Of a stretch of DNA of 64,000 nt, positions 24,498 through 33,617 are shown piece after piece. The translations under genes were made by a program, and so were the position numbers. The notes below the pieces were generated by a model that saw only the letters and a list, made by a program, of their open reading frames with translations, was not told where the DNA came from and ran no database searches. Source of the stretch: B10-G9 sp963712165. GTDB lineage: Bacteria; Chloroflexota; Anaerolineae; Anaerolineales; UBA11858. Each line of letters begins with the position of its first letter. The stretch's first letter is position 1. The DNA lies in the NCBI GenBank assembly GCA_963712165.1, contig CAVQGY010000003.1, forward strand, positions 248,001 to 312,000. The letters run 5' to 3'.

Positions 24498-26009
24498 CTA
24501 TACAAATCGCTCCCTGATCTCCGCGCTGACGTAATCCAAAATGGCTACAGTGATAGTGATGAACCAAATGGCAATACCAGCTGCCCGGTAATCGAGAAGT
24601 CGAATCCACTGCATCAGAACAAAACCAATCCCGCCGCCTCCAACCATACCGATAATGGTGGACATCCTGATATTGATATCCCAGCGGTAGATCGTAAATG
24701 AAACAAATGGTGGAACAATCTGTGGGACCACACCAAACATCACAGTCTGAGCCCAATTGGCCCCAGTTGCCTGGATGGCTTCAATGGGACCGGTATCAAT
24801 GGATTCTATGGCCTCTGAGTATAGTTTTGCGAGAGCAGCTACAGAGTGAACAGTCAGAGCGAGAATGCCTGCGAAGGGGCCCAGTCCGACTACGATCAAG
24901 GCAATCACTGCCCAGATCAACGGCTCAATGGAGCGGATGATATTGAGAACTCCTCTTACCAGATAGTAGAGGATCAGCGTAAACCGGCTGGCAGACATCA
25001 GGTTCCTGGCTGCAAAGAAGCTAACGGGAAGAGCAATGATGACACCAAAGAAGGTAGCCATCATGCCAATGAAGATGGTTTCAATGATCTTCTCAACGGC
25101 GAGTATCAACTCCACGCTTGCCACAGGAGCTCCCACGCTGGCGACCTGCCTGGCTTTCAATTCCCAGATATAAAAATCCTCAGTTGCGCTCGGGGGGAGC
25201 AGGCGATAGGGCAGGATAATTTTCTGCTCGAAAGTACCATCTTCTCCCGGAATTGGCGTGATATATTCACCTCCCTGCCGCTGGCGGAACTGATTTCCGA
25301 TCGGGTCCTCCCAGAGAATGGCAACTTCCTTTCCCGGGTCAAACCCCTTTCCCTGGATGGTTAACTCTGTACCCACGGTACCATCCGTGTCGCTCAGGCT
25401 GCCACAGGTGGGATCCACGAAGATATAAGGCATTCCAGGTGTTTCTGGTGGCAGCTCGGGAGAATCACCATGACAGGGAACCTTGATATCTACCTCGACG
25501 ATCACCTCTTCTTCCGGGTAGGTAAGCGCCCGGCTCCAGGGCCAGATCACCCTGGAAAGAGGATCAGCTGCTTCATCCAGATCTGATACCAGTGCCACCG
25601 GGTTTATCTCTCCTATTTGCCAGCCAATGATAAAGAAGACCACCAAGACCAGGAATAAGATCCCGAGAGGATTGGTTTTTGTTTGTTTGGCTATCAAATA
25701 AGCATCAATGATGATCCACAAGTAGAGAATACCTATCAGCACAGCAATGACGATCAATGTCGAGTTAAGGTCAAAGGCTTTTTGGAACTTAGCCTGGAGG
25801 TTTTCTCCTCTGCGGCCTTCTACAGTAATTCTCCAATAGAATAGCCCAACTATTGATAGGAATGATCCAAACAGGACCAATCCTCTGTTATAGGCTCTTC
25901 CAAAAACCTGTCCTAAACCCGGCACAACAAGAGAGAATAATGCTGCGATAAAAGGAGGGACCAGGCTTGGCAAGAGTTCTTTTTTGGATTTTTTACTTGT
26001 TGAGTTCAT
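24498..26009 (-). CDS. phnE: PhnE-type ABC permease with extra N-terminal extracytoplasmic domain
   Basis: A 503-residue permease. The C-terminal half (about 325-503) is a PhnE-family membrane domain with 'TIFIGMMATFFGVIIALPVSFFAARNLM', 'RGVLNIIRSIEPLIWAVIALIVVGLGPFAGILALTVHSVAALAKLYSEAIE' and the EAA loop 'EAIQATGANWAQTVMFGVVPQI'. The N-terminal half is added: three membrane segments (about 15-130) and then an outside domain of about 170 residues including 'GTELTIQGKGFDPGKEVAILW', which resembles an IPT/immunoglobulin-like fold. Classical PhnE has about 260 residues. It follows phnC by 10 bases. The added domain may dock the fused binding protein; that is inference. Confidence 0.85.
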   Translation of the reverse strand: MNSTSKKSKKELLPSLVPPFIAALFSLVVPGLGQVFGRAYNRGLVLFGSFLSIVGLFYWRITVEGRRGENLQAKFQKAFDLNSTLIVIAVLIGILYLWIIIDAYLIAKQTKTNPLGILFLVLVVFFIIGWQIGEINPVALVSDLDEAADPLSRVIWPWSRALTYPEEEVIVEVDIKVPCHGDSPELPPETPGMPYIFVDPTCGSLSDTDGTVGTELTIQGKGFDPGKEVAILWEDPIGNQFRQRQGGEYITPIPGEDGTFEQKIILPYRLLPPSATEDFYIWELKARQVASVGAPVASVELILAVEKIIETIFIGMMATFFGVIIALPVSFFAARNLMSASRFTLILYYLVRGVLNIIRSIEPLIWAVIALIVVGLGPFAGILALTVHSVAALAKLYSEAIESIDTGPIEAIQATGANWAQTVMFGVVPQIVPPFVSFTIYRWDINIRMSTIIGMVGGGGIGFVLMQWIRLLDYRAAGIAIWFITITVAILDYVSAEIRERFV

Positions 26010-26019
26010 GATCTATCTC

Positions 26020-26811
26020 CTATCCTGCAACATCCAAGCTGCCTTCTATTCCCGCAACCCGCTGGGCTTCCTCACCGTAAATCTCCCGGAACTCCTCATC
26101 GGTCATCAAGCGGATCTGCTCTCGGGATCCCCTGTAAACGATCTCGCCGTCGCGAAGTCCTATGACCCTGGTGGCATATCGTTGCACCAGGTCGAGATAG
26201 TGCAGGGAACAGACGATGGTCATATTGTCTTCCTGGTTGAGCTTCTCCAGGTAGTTAAGGATGGAATGTGCCAATACAGGATCCAGGCTGGCAACGGGCT
26301 CGTCAGCCAGGATCAGCTCCGGGTTCTGCATCAAAGCCCGGGCGATACCGACCCGCTGCTGCTGGCCGCCACTAAGTTCGTCGGCGCGTTTATGGGCTTG
26401 ATTCTCAATGCCTAGTCTTGCTAAGGATTTCCAGGCATTTTCCTGGTCTTTCTTACTGAACCGATGCATCATTGATTGGAACGTTGGAGAGTAGCCAAGC
26501 CTTCCGCTGAGGACATTGGTGAGAACTGAAGAGCGTTTGACCAGATTAAAATGCTGGAAAATCATCCCGATTTTCCTCCGGGCTGCCCTTAACTCTTCAC
26601 CTTCCAATTTGGCCAGGTTGATACCATCCCAGAGGATATCTCCTTCGGTGGGATCAATCAGCCTGTTTATACAGCGCAGTAAGGTTGATTTGCCAGAACC
26701 GCTTAACCCGATAATGATCAAAAACTCTCCATCTTCAACTTTGAAGCTGACGTTCTTGAGGGCAACGGTTCCATCGCCATACACCTTGGTTAGATTGATT
26801 ACTTCCAGCAT
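26020..26811 (-). CDS. phnC: PhnC-type ABC transporter ATPase
   Basis: A 263-residue ATPase of the PhnC family. Walker A 'GLSGSGKSTLLRCINRL' near 34, Q-loop 'IGMIFQHFNLVKRSSVLTNVLSGRLG' near 82, signature 'LSGGQQQRVGIARALMQ' near 148, Walker B 'LILADEPVASLDP' near 168 and H-loop in 'IVCSLHYLDLVQRYATRVIGLRDGEIVYRG' near 200; the last wording is PhnC-specific. Start chosen at ATG 26811, eight bases after AAGGAG. A terminator-like hairpin separates it from the binding-protein gene upstream. It powers import of phosphonate, phosphite or a related anion; substrate uncertain. Confidence 0.93.
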   Translation of the reverse strand: MLEVINLTKVYGDGTVALKNVSFKVEDGEFLIIIGLSGSGKSTLLRCINRLIDPTEGDILWDGINLAKLEGEELRAARRKIGMIFQHFNLVKRSSVLTNVLSGRLGYSPTFQSMMHRFSKKDQENAWKSLARLGIENQAHKRADELSGGQQQRVGIARALMQNPELILADEPVASLDPVLAHSILNYLEKLNQEDNMTIVCSLHYLDLVQRYATRVIGLRDGEIVYRGSREQIRLMTDEEFREIYGEEAQRVAGIEGSLDVAG

Positions 26812-26875
26812 AAGAGTACTCCTTGCCAAATCAGTTTTATGATCAACGTATTATAAGAAAAATATGTTTAAAAGT

Positions 26876-26908
26876 AAATGGGACGGTAATTATTATACCG
26901 TCCCATTT
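26876..26908 (-). terminator. Terminator/attenuator between binding-protein gene and phnC
   Basis: A 13-bp perfect stem (26876-26888 with 26896-26908) with a 7-base loop. The minus-strand sequence after it is T-rich. It would let the binding protein be made in excess of the ATPase and permease. Confidence 0.75.
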
Positions 26909-26960
26909 CTTGTTTTCTCAATGAATTTGAGAAATGGATCCTAGTTCCAGTATGCTAGGT

Positions 26961-28835
26961 TTACTGCATCTCCTCAATCGAGATACCAGCGGCATCCAGC
27001 ACCTGGCGGAAGGGATCATAGAAGGAATCGTCTTCAACCTGGAGAGCAGTCCATGAGTAGGCAACGCTCAGCAGATCCTGACCTTCTTCGGTCTCGACCA
27101 GAGCGAGGAGGGCAGCTACGATCTTCTCTTTTAGAACTGGGTCAAATCCGGTGACAAACTGCACACCATCATTGGGGATATCAGCGGAGATCTCGATGAT
27201 TTTGATGACATCCATTACATCTGGATAGTCCTCTTCGAGGTTGGTACGAGCATCAACGAAGGAGGAGCCTGCATCGCAGGTACCATCGTATACGCCAGTA
27301 ACGGAGGCATCGTGTGAACCTGCATCAACGATTTCAGCCAATCCAGTATCGGGATCGACACCGGCTGCCCGGAGGGTGATGCTGGGGATGATCCAGCCGC
27401 TGGTGGACAGGGGGTCAGGCCGACAGAAGGTCTTGCCTTCTAGATCTGCCAGGGTTTCAATCCCGCTGTCTGCCCGGACGAAGATCTGTCCGTTGTACAC
27501 GGCGCTGCCGTAACGGACAGAAACCAGGGCGGCTTCAGCGCAGCCCCTCTCCGCAGCCAGCACATAGGCGAATGTGGCCAGGGAGGCAACATGAGCCTTG
27601 GGTGGATCGCTGCACATGGCTTCGATCACGCCGGCATACTCGGTGGCGACAAAGGGTTCGATATAAATTCCTGTCGCTGCGAGGACTGCATCGGTAATTC
27701 CCTGGAACCCGGTCACAACGGTCTCGGTCTCACCAGAGGGAACAACCGCCATGATCAGCGGATTTTCTTCGGTGCCAAGGGTTGATGGAGGAGGTGGCAG
27801 GGTGGCAATGTCGCCGGCAATGATGCCAGCCTTGATTTCCTCGACCTCAGCCATGAGATCAGCAGGAATATCCACACCACCATAGGCAAGTCCAACACCA
27901 CCGTTCTCGAGAGTACCAATGAAGTTACCACTCGTGAAATTCCCTGCTAAAGCTTGTTCGATAGTATCGTAAACGTAGACATCCATGTTCTTCATCACGC
28001 TAACAAGGATATTCTCAGCAGAGTTAGGGAATCCTAAGGACCAGTCGTTGTCGACACCGATGAGGTATCCACTGCCGGCGTCTTCCAGAGCGGTCAGAGT
28101 TCCAGCGCCAACCGGGCCAGCCACCGGCATAATGACGTCCGCGCCTTCGTCGATCAGGGATTCACCCATGGTGCGTCCGTCGTCGGTGCTCTCGAAGTTA
28201 CCTACGAAGAGACCAGTTTGTGTAATCGGGTCCCAGCCTAAGGCTTGTACGCTGGTGCCATTAACTTCATTGTAGTATTCCACACCCAGCACAAATCCAT
28301 CCATGAACCAGGTCACGGCTGGGAACTGAATGCCACCAAAGGTAGCCACAATGCCGGTTTCTGACATCTCAGCGGCTATGTAGCCAGCCAGGAAAGCGGA
28401 TTCGTTGACAGCATATCCACTGCCGTAGAGGTTGGGGAAATCCAGGTAGTCAATGTCGACGGCGGCGAATTTCTGATCTGGATAGGTTTCTGCGGCTGCT
28501 GCAGTGTCATTAGCCATCAGGAAGCCTACTGAGATGATCAAATCGCAGCCTTCCTCGACGAAGGCATTGATATTGGCTGCGTAATCGGTTTGCTGCTGGG
28601 ATTCAAGGTACTTTCCCTCGATACCAAAGGCAGCTACTGCATCCTCGATGCCTTTCCAGGCAGTGGCATTAAAGGATTTATCGTCAATACCGCCGACGTC
28701 AGTGACCTGGCAGGCCAAGAATTTGTCCTCTTCAACAACAGGTTCTTCAGTTGTCTTGCCGCCGCAGGCGCCCAATACCAGGGAGCTGACGATCAAGAGT
28801 GCCAGGAGAACCCATAAGAAACGTTTCGATTTCAT
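26961..28835 (-). CDS. Fused BMP-family and PhnD-like substrate-binding lipoprotein
   Basis: A 624-residue lipoprotein with lipobox 'LGAC' near 24. Residues 38-350 form a BMP/PnrA-type domain: 'VTDVGGIDDKSFNATAWKGIEDA', 'EEGCDLIISVGFLMANDTAAAAETYPDQKFAAVDI', 'NESAFLAGYIAAEMS' and 'GGVGLAYGGVDIP' are its signatures. Residues 360-624 form a PhnD-like domain: 'PLIMAVVPSGETETVVTGFQGITDAVLAATG', 'AHVASLATFAYVLAA', 'LEGKTFCRPDPLSTSGWIIPSITLRAAGVDP' and 'GSHDASVTGVYDGTCDAGSSFVDAR'. A proline-rich linker ('LPPPPSTLG') joins them. ATG 28835 has AAAGGAGTAAG. Only PhnC/PhnE-type partners are encoded, none of the BMP type. Possibly a two-ligand or nucleoside/phosphonate importer. Confidence 0.88.
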   Translation of the reverse strand: MKSKRFLWVLLALLIVSSLVLGACGGKTTEEPVVEEDKFLACQVTDVGGIDDKSFNATAWKGIEDAVAAFGIEGKYLESQQQTDYAANINAFVEEGCDLIISVGFLMANDTAAAAETYPDQKFAAVDIDYLDFPNLYGSGYAVNESAFLAGYIAAEMSETGIVATFGGIQFPAVTWFMDGFVLGVEYYNEVNGTSVQALGWDPITQTGLFVGNFESTDDGRTMGESLIDEGADVIMPVAGPVGAGTLTALEDAGSGYLIGVDNDWSLGFPNSAENILVSVMKNMDVYVYDTIEQALAGNFTSGNFIGTLENGGVGLAYGGVDIPADLMAEVEEIKAGIIAGDIATLPPPPSTLGTEENPLIMAVVPSGETETVVTGFQGITDAVLAATGIYIEPFVATEYAGVIEAMCSDPPKAHVASLATFAYVLAAERGCAEAALVSVRYGSAVYNGQIFVRADSGIETLADLEGKTFCRPDPLSTSGWIIPSITLRAAGVDPDTGLAEIVDAGSHDASVTGVYDGTCDAGSSFVDARTNLEEDYPDVMDVIKIIEISADIPNDGVQFVTGFDPVLKEKIVAALLALVETEEGQDLLSVAYSWTALQVEDDSFYDPFRQVLDAAGISIEEMQ

Positions 28836-29179
28836 TCTTCTTACTCCTTTTCGATAGGACTGAATGCATTTTCATAAATTGGGGATTTTATATTCTGAGG
28901 GGTATCACCTCCTTAATCTGGATTCATGTTCACAGAGTAGAAGAGCATACTAGTAATGTAGATTGTAAGCACTATATTTTATCACGTAAATGGTGATCCA
29001 CATATCTATCCAGAATGACCTTACGTGAAAAACATAAGTATTTACAATCATACTATAAAAAATATGATTCTAACAAGGATAACTTCCGGGAATATCACAT
29101 AACCAATGGGAACTTCGTTTGCCCAACATGGATATCTTCTCCCTTGTATCCACCCTGAGGAGAGGATAAAATCTCTGGC
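28836..29179. other. Divergent intergenic region, BMP-PhnD gene / folC
   Basis: A 344-base A/T-rich region without a gene. It holds a plausible folC promoter (29041-29068), an 8-bp inverted repeat TCACGTAA/TTACGTGA (28982-28989 and 29021-29028) that might bind a regulator, and a ribosome-site-like AAGGAGGTGAT on the minus strand near 28904-28914 with no convincing reading frame. Confidence 0.5.
29041..29068 (+). promoter_or_regulatory. Candidate promoter of folC
   Basis: TTTACA (29041-29046), 16 bases, TATGAT (29063-29068), which would give a leader of about 105 bases before the folC ATG at 29180. Confidence 0.4.
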
Positions 29180-30508
29180 ATGAACAGTGAACTTTCCCGC
29201 AATTATCAGGCAGCCCTGGATTATATCTATAGTTTTGTTGATTTCAGCCGGACGCACCAGGAAAATCTCAGCCCTGAGAATTTTGACCTCAACCGCATGA
29301 TCCAATTTATGGACCTTCTAGGTTCACCGCAAGATAGTTATCCGTCCCTGCATATTGCAGGTAGTAAGGGCAAGGGATCCGTCAGTGCTTTTTGCGCTTC
29401 CGCTCTGCAAAAGGCGGGATTCAAGGTAGGGCTGTACACTTCTCCACACCTGAGGGATTTCGAAGAGCGCATCCAGGTGGACCAAAAACCGATTGATAGG
29501 AATTCTTTGGTGACTTATATTGAGGAGATTAAACCAGCGATCTCCAAGATCCACGGCTTGACTACTTTTGAGATCATGACTGGTTTGGGTTATCTCTACT
29601 TTGCAAGGCAGAAAGTTGATATCGCTGTGATTGAGGTGGGTTTGGGCGGGAGATTGGATGCGACCAATATCATCACCCCTCTCGTATCTGTTATTACGTC
29701 TTTATACCTGGACCATACCAGCATCCTTGGGGATACGCTGGAACAGATTGCATTCGAAAAGGGAGGAATCATCAAGCCAGGCATTCCGGTTGTCAGCGCT
29801 CCCCAGGAGGAGAGTGCAATCGGGGTCATTCGGGATATTGCCCATCGAAACGCTGCCAGACTTGTGGAAGTCGGCCGCGATTATACTTTCCAAACACTCT
29901 CCCGGTCCCTGGAAGGCCAGGTTTTTGTATTGGAGAGAAATCCAGACCAGCCCACGCTTGAGTTCAGCATACCACTATTAGGCGATTTTCAGGTGGTCAA
30001 CGCCGTTACCGCCTGCGCAGCGCTGGATCTCCTGAAAGAGCAGGGGATTCCTGTGGAGGATGATGAAATTGCCCAGGGATTAAGAGAGGTCCAATGGCCG
30101 GCTCGATTTGAAGTGCTCCGGAAAAACCCTCCAGTGATCGTTGATTCAGCCCACAATCCTGCCTCGATGGAAAAGTTGAGGGAGACAATCGATGATTTTT
30201 TCCCTGATCAAAAATTGACCCTGATCCTGGGTATTTCTGAAGATAAGGAGCTGGACGGCATGCTCAAAGGGATCCTGCCCAGAACAACTTACTTGATCAC
30301 CACCCAGGCTGATCATCCCCGGGCGATGGATCCTGATCAGCTCGCGCAGAGGGCAAGTGGCTATAAATGCATAGTAGAGTCTGTGCCGGACGTTGGGGAT
30401 GCACTTAAGAGGGGTCTCAGATTGGTGGGGGAAGAAGGGCTTCTGGTGGTGGCGGGGAGTATATTTGTAGCTGCCAGTGCCAGGATCGCCTGGTTTGAAT
30501 CCCCCTAG
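29180..30508 (+). CDS. folC: Bifunctional folylpolyglutamate/dihydrofolate synthase
   Basis: A 442-residue Mur-ligase-family enzyme that adds glutamates to folates (and in many bacteria makes dihydrofolate). 'HIAGSKGKGSVSAFCASALQKAGFKVGLYTSPHLRDFEERIQV' at about 54-97 contains the ATP loop 'GSKGKGS' and the folate-site motif. 'VIEVGLGGRLDATNII' near 151, 'SLYLDHTSILGDTLEQIAFEKGGIIKPG' near 174 and 'VIVDSAHNPASMEKL' near 320 complete it. Its stop shares a CTAG with the stop of the convergent mltG gene. Confidence 0.95.
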   Translation: MNSELSRNYQAALDYIYSFVDFSRTHQENLSPENFDLNRMIQFMDLLGSPQDSYPSLHIAGSKGKGSVSAFCASALQKAGFKVGLYTSPHLRDFEERIQVDQKPIDRNSLVTYIEEIKPAISKIHGLTTFEIMTGLGYLYFARQKVDIAVIEVGLGGRLDATNIITPLVSVITSLYLDHTSILGDTLEQIAFEKGGIIKPGIPVVSAPQEESAIGVIRDIAHRNAARLVEVGRDYTFQTLSRSLEGQVFVLERNPDQPTLEFSIPLLGDFQVVNAVTACAALDLLKEQGIPVEDDEIAQGLREVQWPARFEVLRKNPPVIVDSAHNPASMEKLRETIDDFFPDQKLTLILGISEDKELDGMLKGILPRTTYLITTQADHPRAMDPDQLAQRASGYKCIVESVPDVGDALKRGLRLVGEEGLLVVAGSIFVAASARIAWFESP

Positions 30509-31605
30509 GGGCAGGCATTATCCAGATGTTCCTGGAAACTTTCCGCAAACCTGTGGCGTCCGCTTCCGTCACATTCTGCCCGAAAATACAAGTACGAGCT
30601 AATGCTGGGATCAGCTACCGCTTGAAGCGCAGTCAAACCCGGATTACAGATTGGTCCAGGGGGTAGACCGGGATTCTCATAGGTGTTATAGGAAGAGGGC
30701 AGCTTTAAATCATCCAGGGTCAATGGATTAGTCCACCAGGTTCCTTGTTCCCTGTTAAATCCCAGGGCATACTGTATGGTTGGATCTGCTGCAAGGTTCA
30801 TCCCTGCCGCCAATCGATTCAGAAATACCGATGCGATCATAGGCATTTCTTCATCAACTACTGCTTCCCTTTCGATAATTGAGGCCAGGATGACTGCTTC
30901 ATGGAGAGTCAAGCCCTGATTAGCAAACTGGGATTCCATTTCAGGCGTGATTTGAGACAGGAACTGCTGGTAAAACATTTCCACTAAACTCTCAGCACTG
31001 CTGTCTCGTTCTACCGGATAGATCCCGGGATAGAGGTATCCTTCCCTTCCAGTGATCAGCACTGTCTGGATGAAATCCTCTGGATTCACTTGCAGCCCAA
31101 CCCCAGATAACCTCTCACTGATCTCTTCCATCCTCCATCCTGCCAGGATTGATACAGTGGTCTGGGTGGGTGGATTGCCCAATGCCTGGGCAATTTCCAT
31201 CTCGGGCAGATGGGGGGCAAAAATGTAATTCCCAGGCTGAATTCGCCTGTCAATGCCCGTATAGATCAAATAAGCACGGAATGGGCTCTTGTGCTGAATC
31301 AAATTGGCTTCATCCAGCCCCGCGATGATACTGTCCAGGGTATCACCAGGAGATATCTGATAATGAACTTCCCCTTCAGTTTCATCCCCGGGTGTGAGCA
31401 GTCCTTTCCCAGAGAATAATAAGATCAAAGACTGCTGGTAAAGTTGATGGACTGGTAATTGAATATCAGGTTGCCCGAATTGCTGGGCAGTTCTGGCCGG
31501 AATACTGGCTGCAATGCCTCCGAAAAAACACAGGGTGACCAGGAAGAGGGACAAGATGATAAAGAACAGGCAACGCTTTCCCCATTTGTTATTCTTTGAT
31601 GTCAT
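30505..31605 (-). CDS. mltG: Endolytic murein transglycosylase MltG
   Basis: A 366-residue membrane protein that cleaves nascent glycan strands and may set their length. One membrane anchor (about 12-34), then a LysM-like region with 'ISPGDTLDSIIAGL' and the YceG/MltG catalytic domain: 'LASIIEREAVVDEEMPMIASVFLNRLAAGMNLAADPTIQYALG' with the catalytic Glu in 'IIERE' near 241, then 'YNTYENPGLPPGPICNPGLTALQAVADP'. Its ATG overlaps the ruvX stop (ATGA), so they are coupled as in many bacteria. Confidence 0.94.
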   Translation of the reverse strand: MTSKNNKWGKRCLFFIILSLFLVTLCFFGGIAASIPARTAQQFGQPDIQLPVHQLYQQSLILLFSGKGLLTPGDETEGEVHYQISPGDTLDSIIAGLDEANLIQHKSPFRAYLIYTGIDRRIQPGNYIFAPHLPEMEIAQALGNPPTQTTVSILAGWRMEEISERLSGVGLQVNPEDFIQTVLITGREGYLYPGIYPVERDSSAESLVEMFYQQFLSQITPEMESQFANQGLTLHEAVILASIIEREAVVDEEMPMIASVFLNRLAAGMNLAADPTIQYALGFNREQGTWWTNPLTLDDLKLPSSYNTYENPGLPPGPICNPGLTALQAVADPSISSYLYFRAECDGSGRHRFAESFQEHLDNACP

Positions 31606-32042
31606 GCTTGCTCTCCGGTTTCAGCTGCGTCCAGGTAGCTTTGAAGCAAGATCGTCGCTGCCAGATCATCTAAATGGCCAGATCTCTTTTCCCGGCTGAC
31701 ATTCATTTCCAGGCGAGCGTTCCTGGCTGCTTGAGTCGTGCCAAACTCATCGGCAAGATCCACCTCGAGTGGGCCTAACTCCACCAGCAGCTCCGCCAGT
31801 TTCCTTGATCCTTCTGCCTGGGCGCTTTCGGCCCCATCCCAATGCAGCGCTTGGCCTACGACGATCAACACCGCTCCCTGATCAGCTGCTATCTCAAGAA
31901 TGGCCAGTGCATCCACTTTCATAGAATGGCTTTTAAGGACCATCAGGGGGGAAGCAATCGTTTGGGTCGGATCACTGATAGCCAATCCAAGTCGTTTTTC
32001 TCCTGGGTCAACCGCCAGGATCCTGCCAGGTTCTGAAATCAT
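31602..32042 (-). CDS. ruvX: RuvX/YqgF family RNase H-fold nuclease
   Basis: A 146-residue RuvX/YqgF protein, a putative Holliday-junction resolvase and 16S rRNA-processing nuclease. 'ILAVDPGEKRLGLAISDPTQTIASPL' gives the first catalytic Asp near 11. The glutamate strand 'LIVVGQAL' and 'LADEFGTTQAARNARLE' follow in the middle and late parts, and 'SGHLDDLAATILLQSYLD' holds the last catalytic Asp. It abuts the upstream baseplate-J-like gene and overlaps mltG. Confidence 0.92.
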   Translation of the reverse strand: MISEPGRILAVDPGEKRLGLAISDPTQTIASPLMVLKSHSMKVDALAILEIAADQGAVLIVVGQALHWDGAESAQAEGSRKLAELLVELGPLEVDLADEFGTTQAARNARLEMNVSREKRSGHLDDLAATILLQSYLDAAETGEQA

Positions 32043-33551
32043 TCAGATGCCTCCTTGAATGACATGGATCCTAAAAGGAAGAGCTGGTACCCAGGGCCAC
32101 CATCTGGGTACGATCCTTATTTGAGGATTTTCTTTAAGGTCAAGTTTTTCCAGAAGAACCCTCTCAGCTTCATCCAATGACTTTGCTATGATCCAATCGT
32201 TGATGTTTTCTTGATTGACAGACTGACTATCAACCCAAACCAATAGGAATTCCCAGGTGTAATTACCCTCGCTTTGTTCCGCCGGGGAGGAGATAGGCTT
32301 GATTTGGATGGAATCGAGATCTGGAATAAAAGAGTGATCCTGGTATTGCGCTTCCACCAGGTCGATGGCTAATTGGTGGAGATCATCACCTGAGATGAAA
32401 TATACTATGTGTTCGATTGACTTATCCAGCCACAATACATCCCCGGGAGAACCTTCCTGGGGAGAGAATTCTTCCTCAAGGAGAACTGAAATCCCCAGGT
32501 GATTTGAGAGCAGGTAATCTTCAGGACCTAACACTGCTTCGATCTGTTCCAGGGCTCTGTCCTCTAAGAATTGAGTCATTTCCCTTGTCAACTTCATTTT
32601 ATCGACCAAGGTTGGGGCAGGAACCTGGATATCTGTGCCACCCTCTGTTGGCAAGGGATTGGTGACCATCATTTCTGCACCTGACTCAAAGTTTATTTTG
32701 TTGATCTGGTTAGCAGGTATATTTCCCGATTCCCCGGGAAGAAATGCCTCAATCGCCAGAGATAGCTGCCCTCCCTGGACGGGTGGCGTAGTTCCCCCAG
32801 CAAGAGTCCTGAATAAAATGGGAGAATCCCCTGTTGTGCTGAGGATAGCATCGGGCGGTATCGAGATCCCATCATCTCCCAGATTAGTGAAGAGCACCTC
32901 TCCCTGGGCGTATCCGGCAGGAACGGGAACGCTCCCTGTAACAGGAATGGATAGTTGGCCATCCACTAGGATCGTCAATTCCCTGGCCGGCAGTAAACCG
33001 GAAAGGGTGATTTGGCTCCTGCCAGGCTCCGCAAGGACCGGGACAATCAGGGTTTGCTGTCTGATTTCAGGTATGACAATAACGTCTGCGCTGGGAAGAA
33101 TATAGGCGGCCAGTGATAGGACAGATAAGATGCCGAGAATGAAGACAGGGATTCTTACCCAGATAGGTAATCTTTTCCTTGGCTGGGGCTCATCCCGTTC
33201 TATGGGGCCAATCGGAAGAGATTCTGAGGCGAATTTCTCCAGTTCCTGGCGTCGGAATTCCCGGAATGATTTCCCCCAGGGCTGGAGTTGAGCATCGCTT
33301 CGAGATCGGAAGACAGGAATACCGGCTTGTTCTGCTTGGAAGATCACTTCCTTATCTGTGGTTGAGACCGCCAGCTGGCTCCCTTGAGAGGAACAGAACC
33401 TTTCCAGAAGGATCAAATCCAGGCGTGCCCTGAGCACTTTACCTCTTTCAGGCCAGATGAGCAGGACCCGGGGAGTTTGGGACCAATCCATCTTGTCTCT
33501 CACAGATAGGGTATCATCATGTGGTTCAAGCTGGATGATTTGGGTTTTCAC
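32043..33551 (-). CDS. Membrane-anchored baseplate-J-like protein
   Basis: A 502-residue protein with a cytoplasmic N-terminal domain (1-125), one membrane segment (about 130-152, 'IRIPVFILGILSVLSLAAYIL') and a large outside domain. The N-terminal part, 'RVLLIWPERGKVLRARLDLILLERFCSSQGSQLAVSTTDKEVIFQAEQAGIPVFRS', recurs in Chloroflexota envelope proteins. The outside part contains 'GEVLFTNLGDDGISIPPDAILSTTGDSPILFRTLAGGTTP', which resembles the baseplate J/gp47 fold. No phage genes are near, so it is not a prophage remnant. It sits between alaS and ruvX-mltG and may serve in envelope biogenesis; function unknown. Confidence 0.75.
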   Translation of the reverse strand: MKTQIIQLEPHDDTLSVRDKMDWSQTPRVLLIWPERGKVLRARLDLILLERFCSSQGSQLAVSTTDKEVIFQAEQAGIPVFRSRSDAQLQPWGKSFREFRRQELEKFASESLPIGPIERDEPQPRKRLPIWVRIPVFILGILSVLSLAAYILPSADVIVIPEIRQQTLIVPVLAEPGRSQITLSGLLPARELTILVDGQLSIPVTGSVPVPAGYAQGEVLFTNLGDDGISIPPDAILSTTGDSPILFRTLAGGTTPPVQGGQLSLAIEAFLPGESGNIPANQINKINFESGAEMMVTNPLPTEGGTDIQVPAPTLVDKMKLTREMTQFLEDRALEQIEAVLGPEDYLLSNHLGISVLLEEEFSPQEGSPGDVLWLDKSIEHIVYFISGDDLHQLAIDLVEAQYQDHSFIPDLDSIQIKPISSPAEQSEGNYTWEFLLVWVDSQSVNQENINDWIIAKSLDEAERVLLEKLDLKENPQIRIVPRWWPWVPALPFRIHVIQGGI

Positions 33552-33617
33552 AAAATAATTATACCTAAGAAGAAGGATCCGGCCTGATTGCCTGCGGCTG
33601 GATCCAATTATTGATTA

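Noticed and set aside
24498..28835. Phosphonate degradation locus
   Set aside because: No C-P lyase or phosphonatase genes are nearby; only transport genes are present, so the substrate is left open.
28904..28914. AAGGAGGTGAT on the minus strand, similar to a ribosome site or the 16S 3' end
   Set aside because: No start codon at a fitting distance and no rRNA sequence around it; likely chance.
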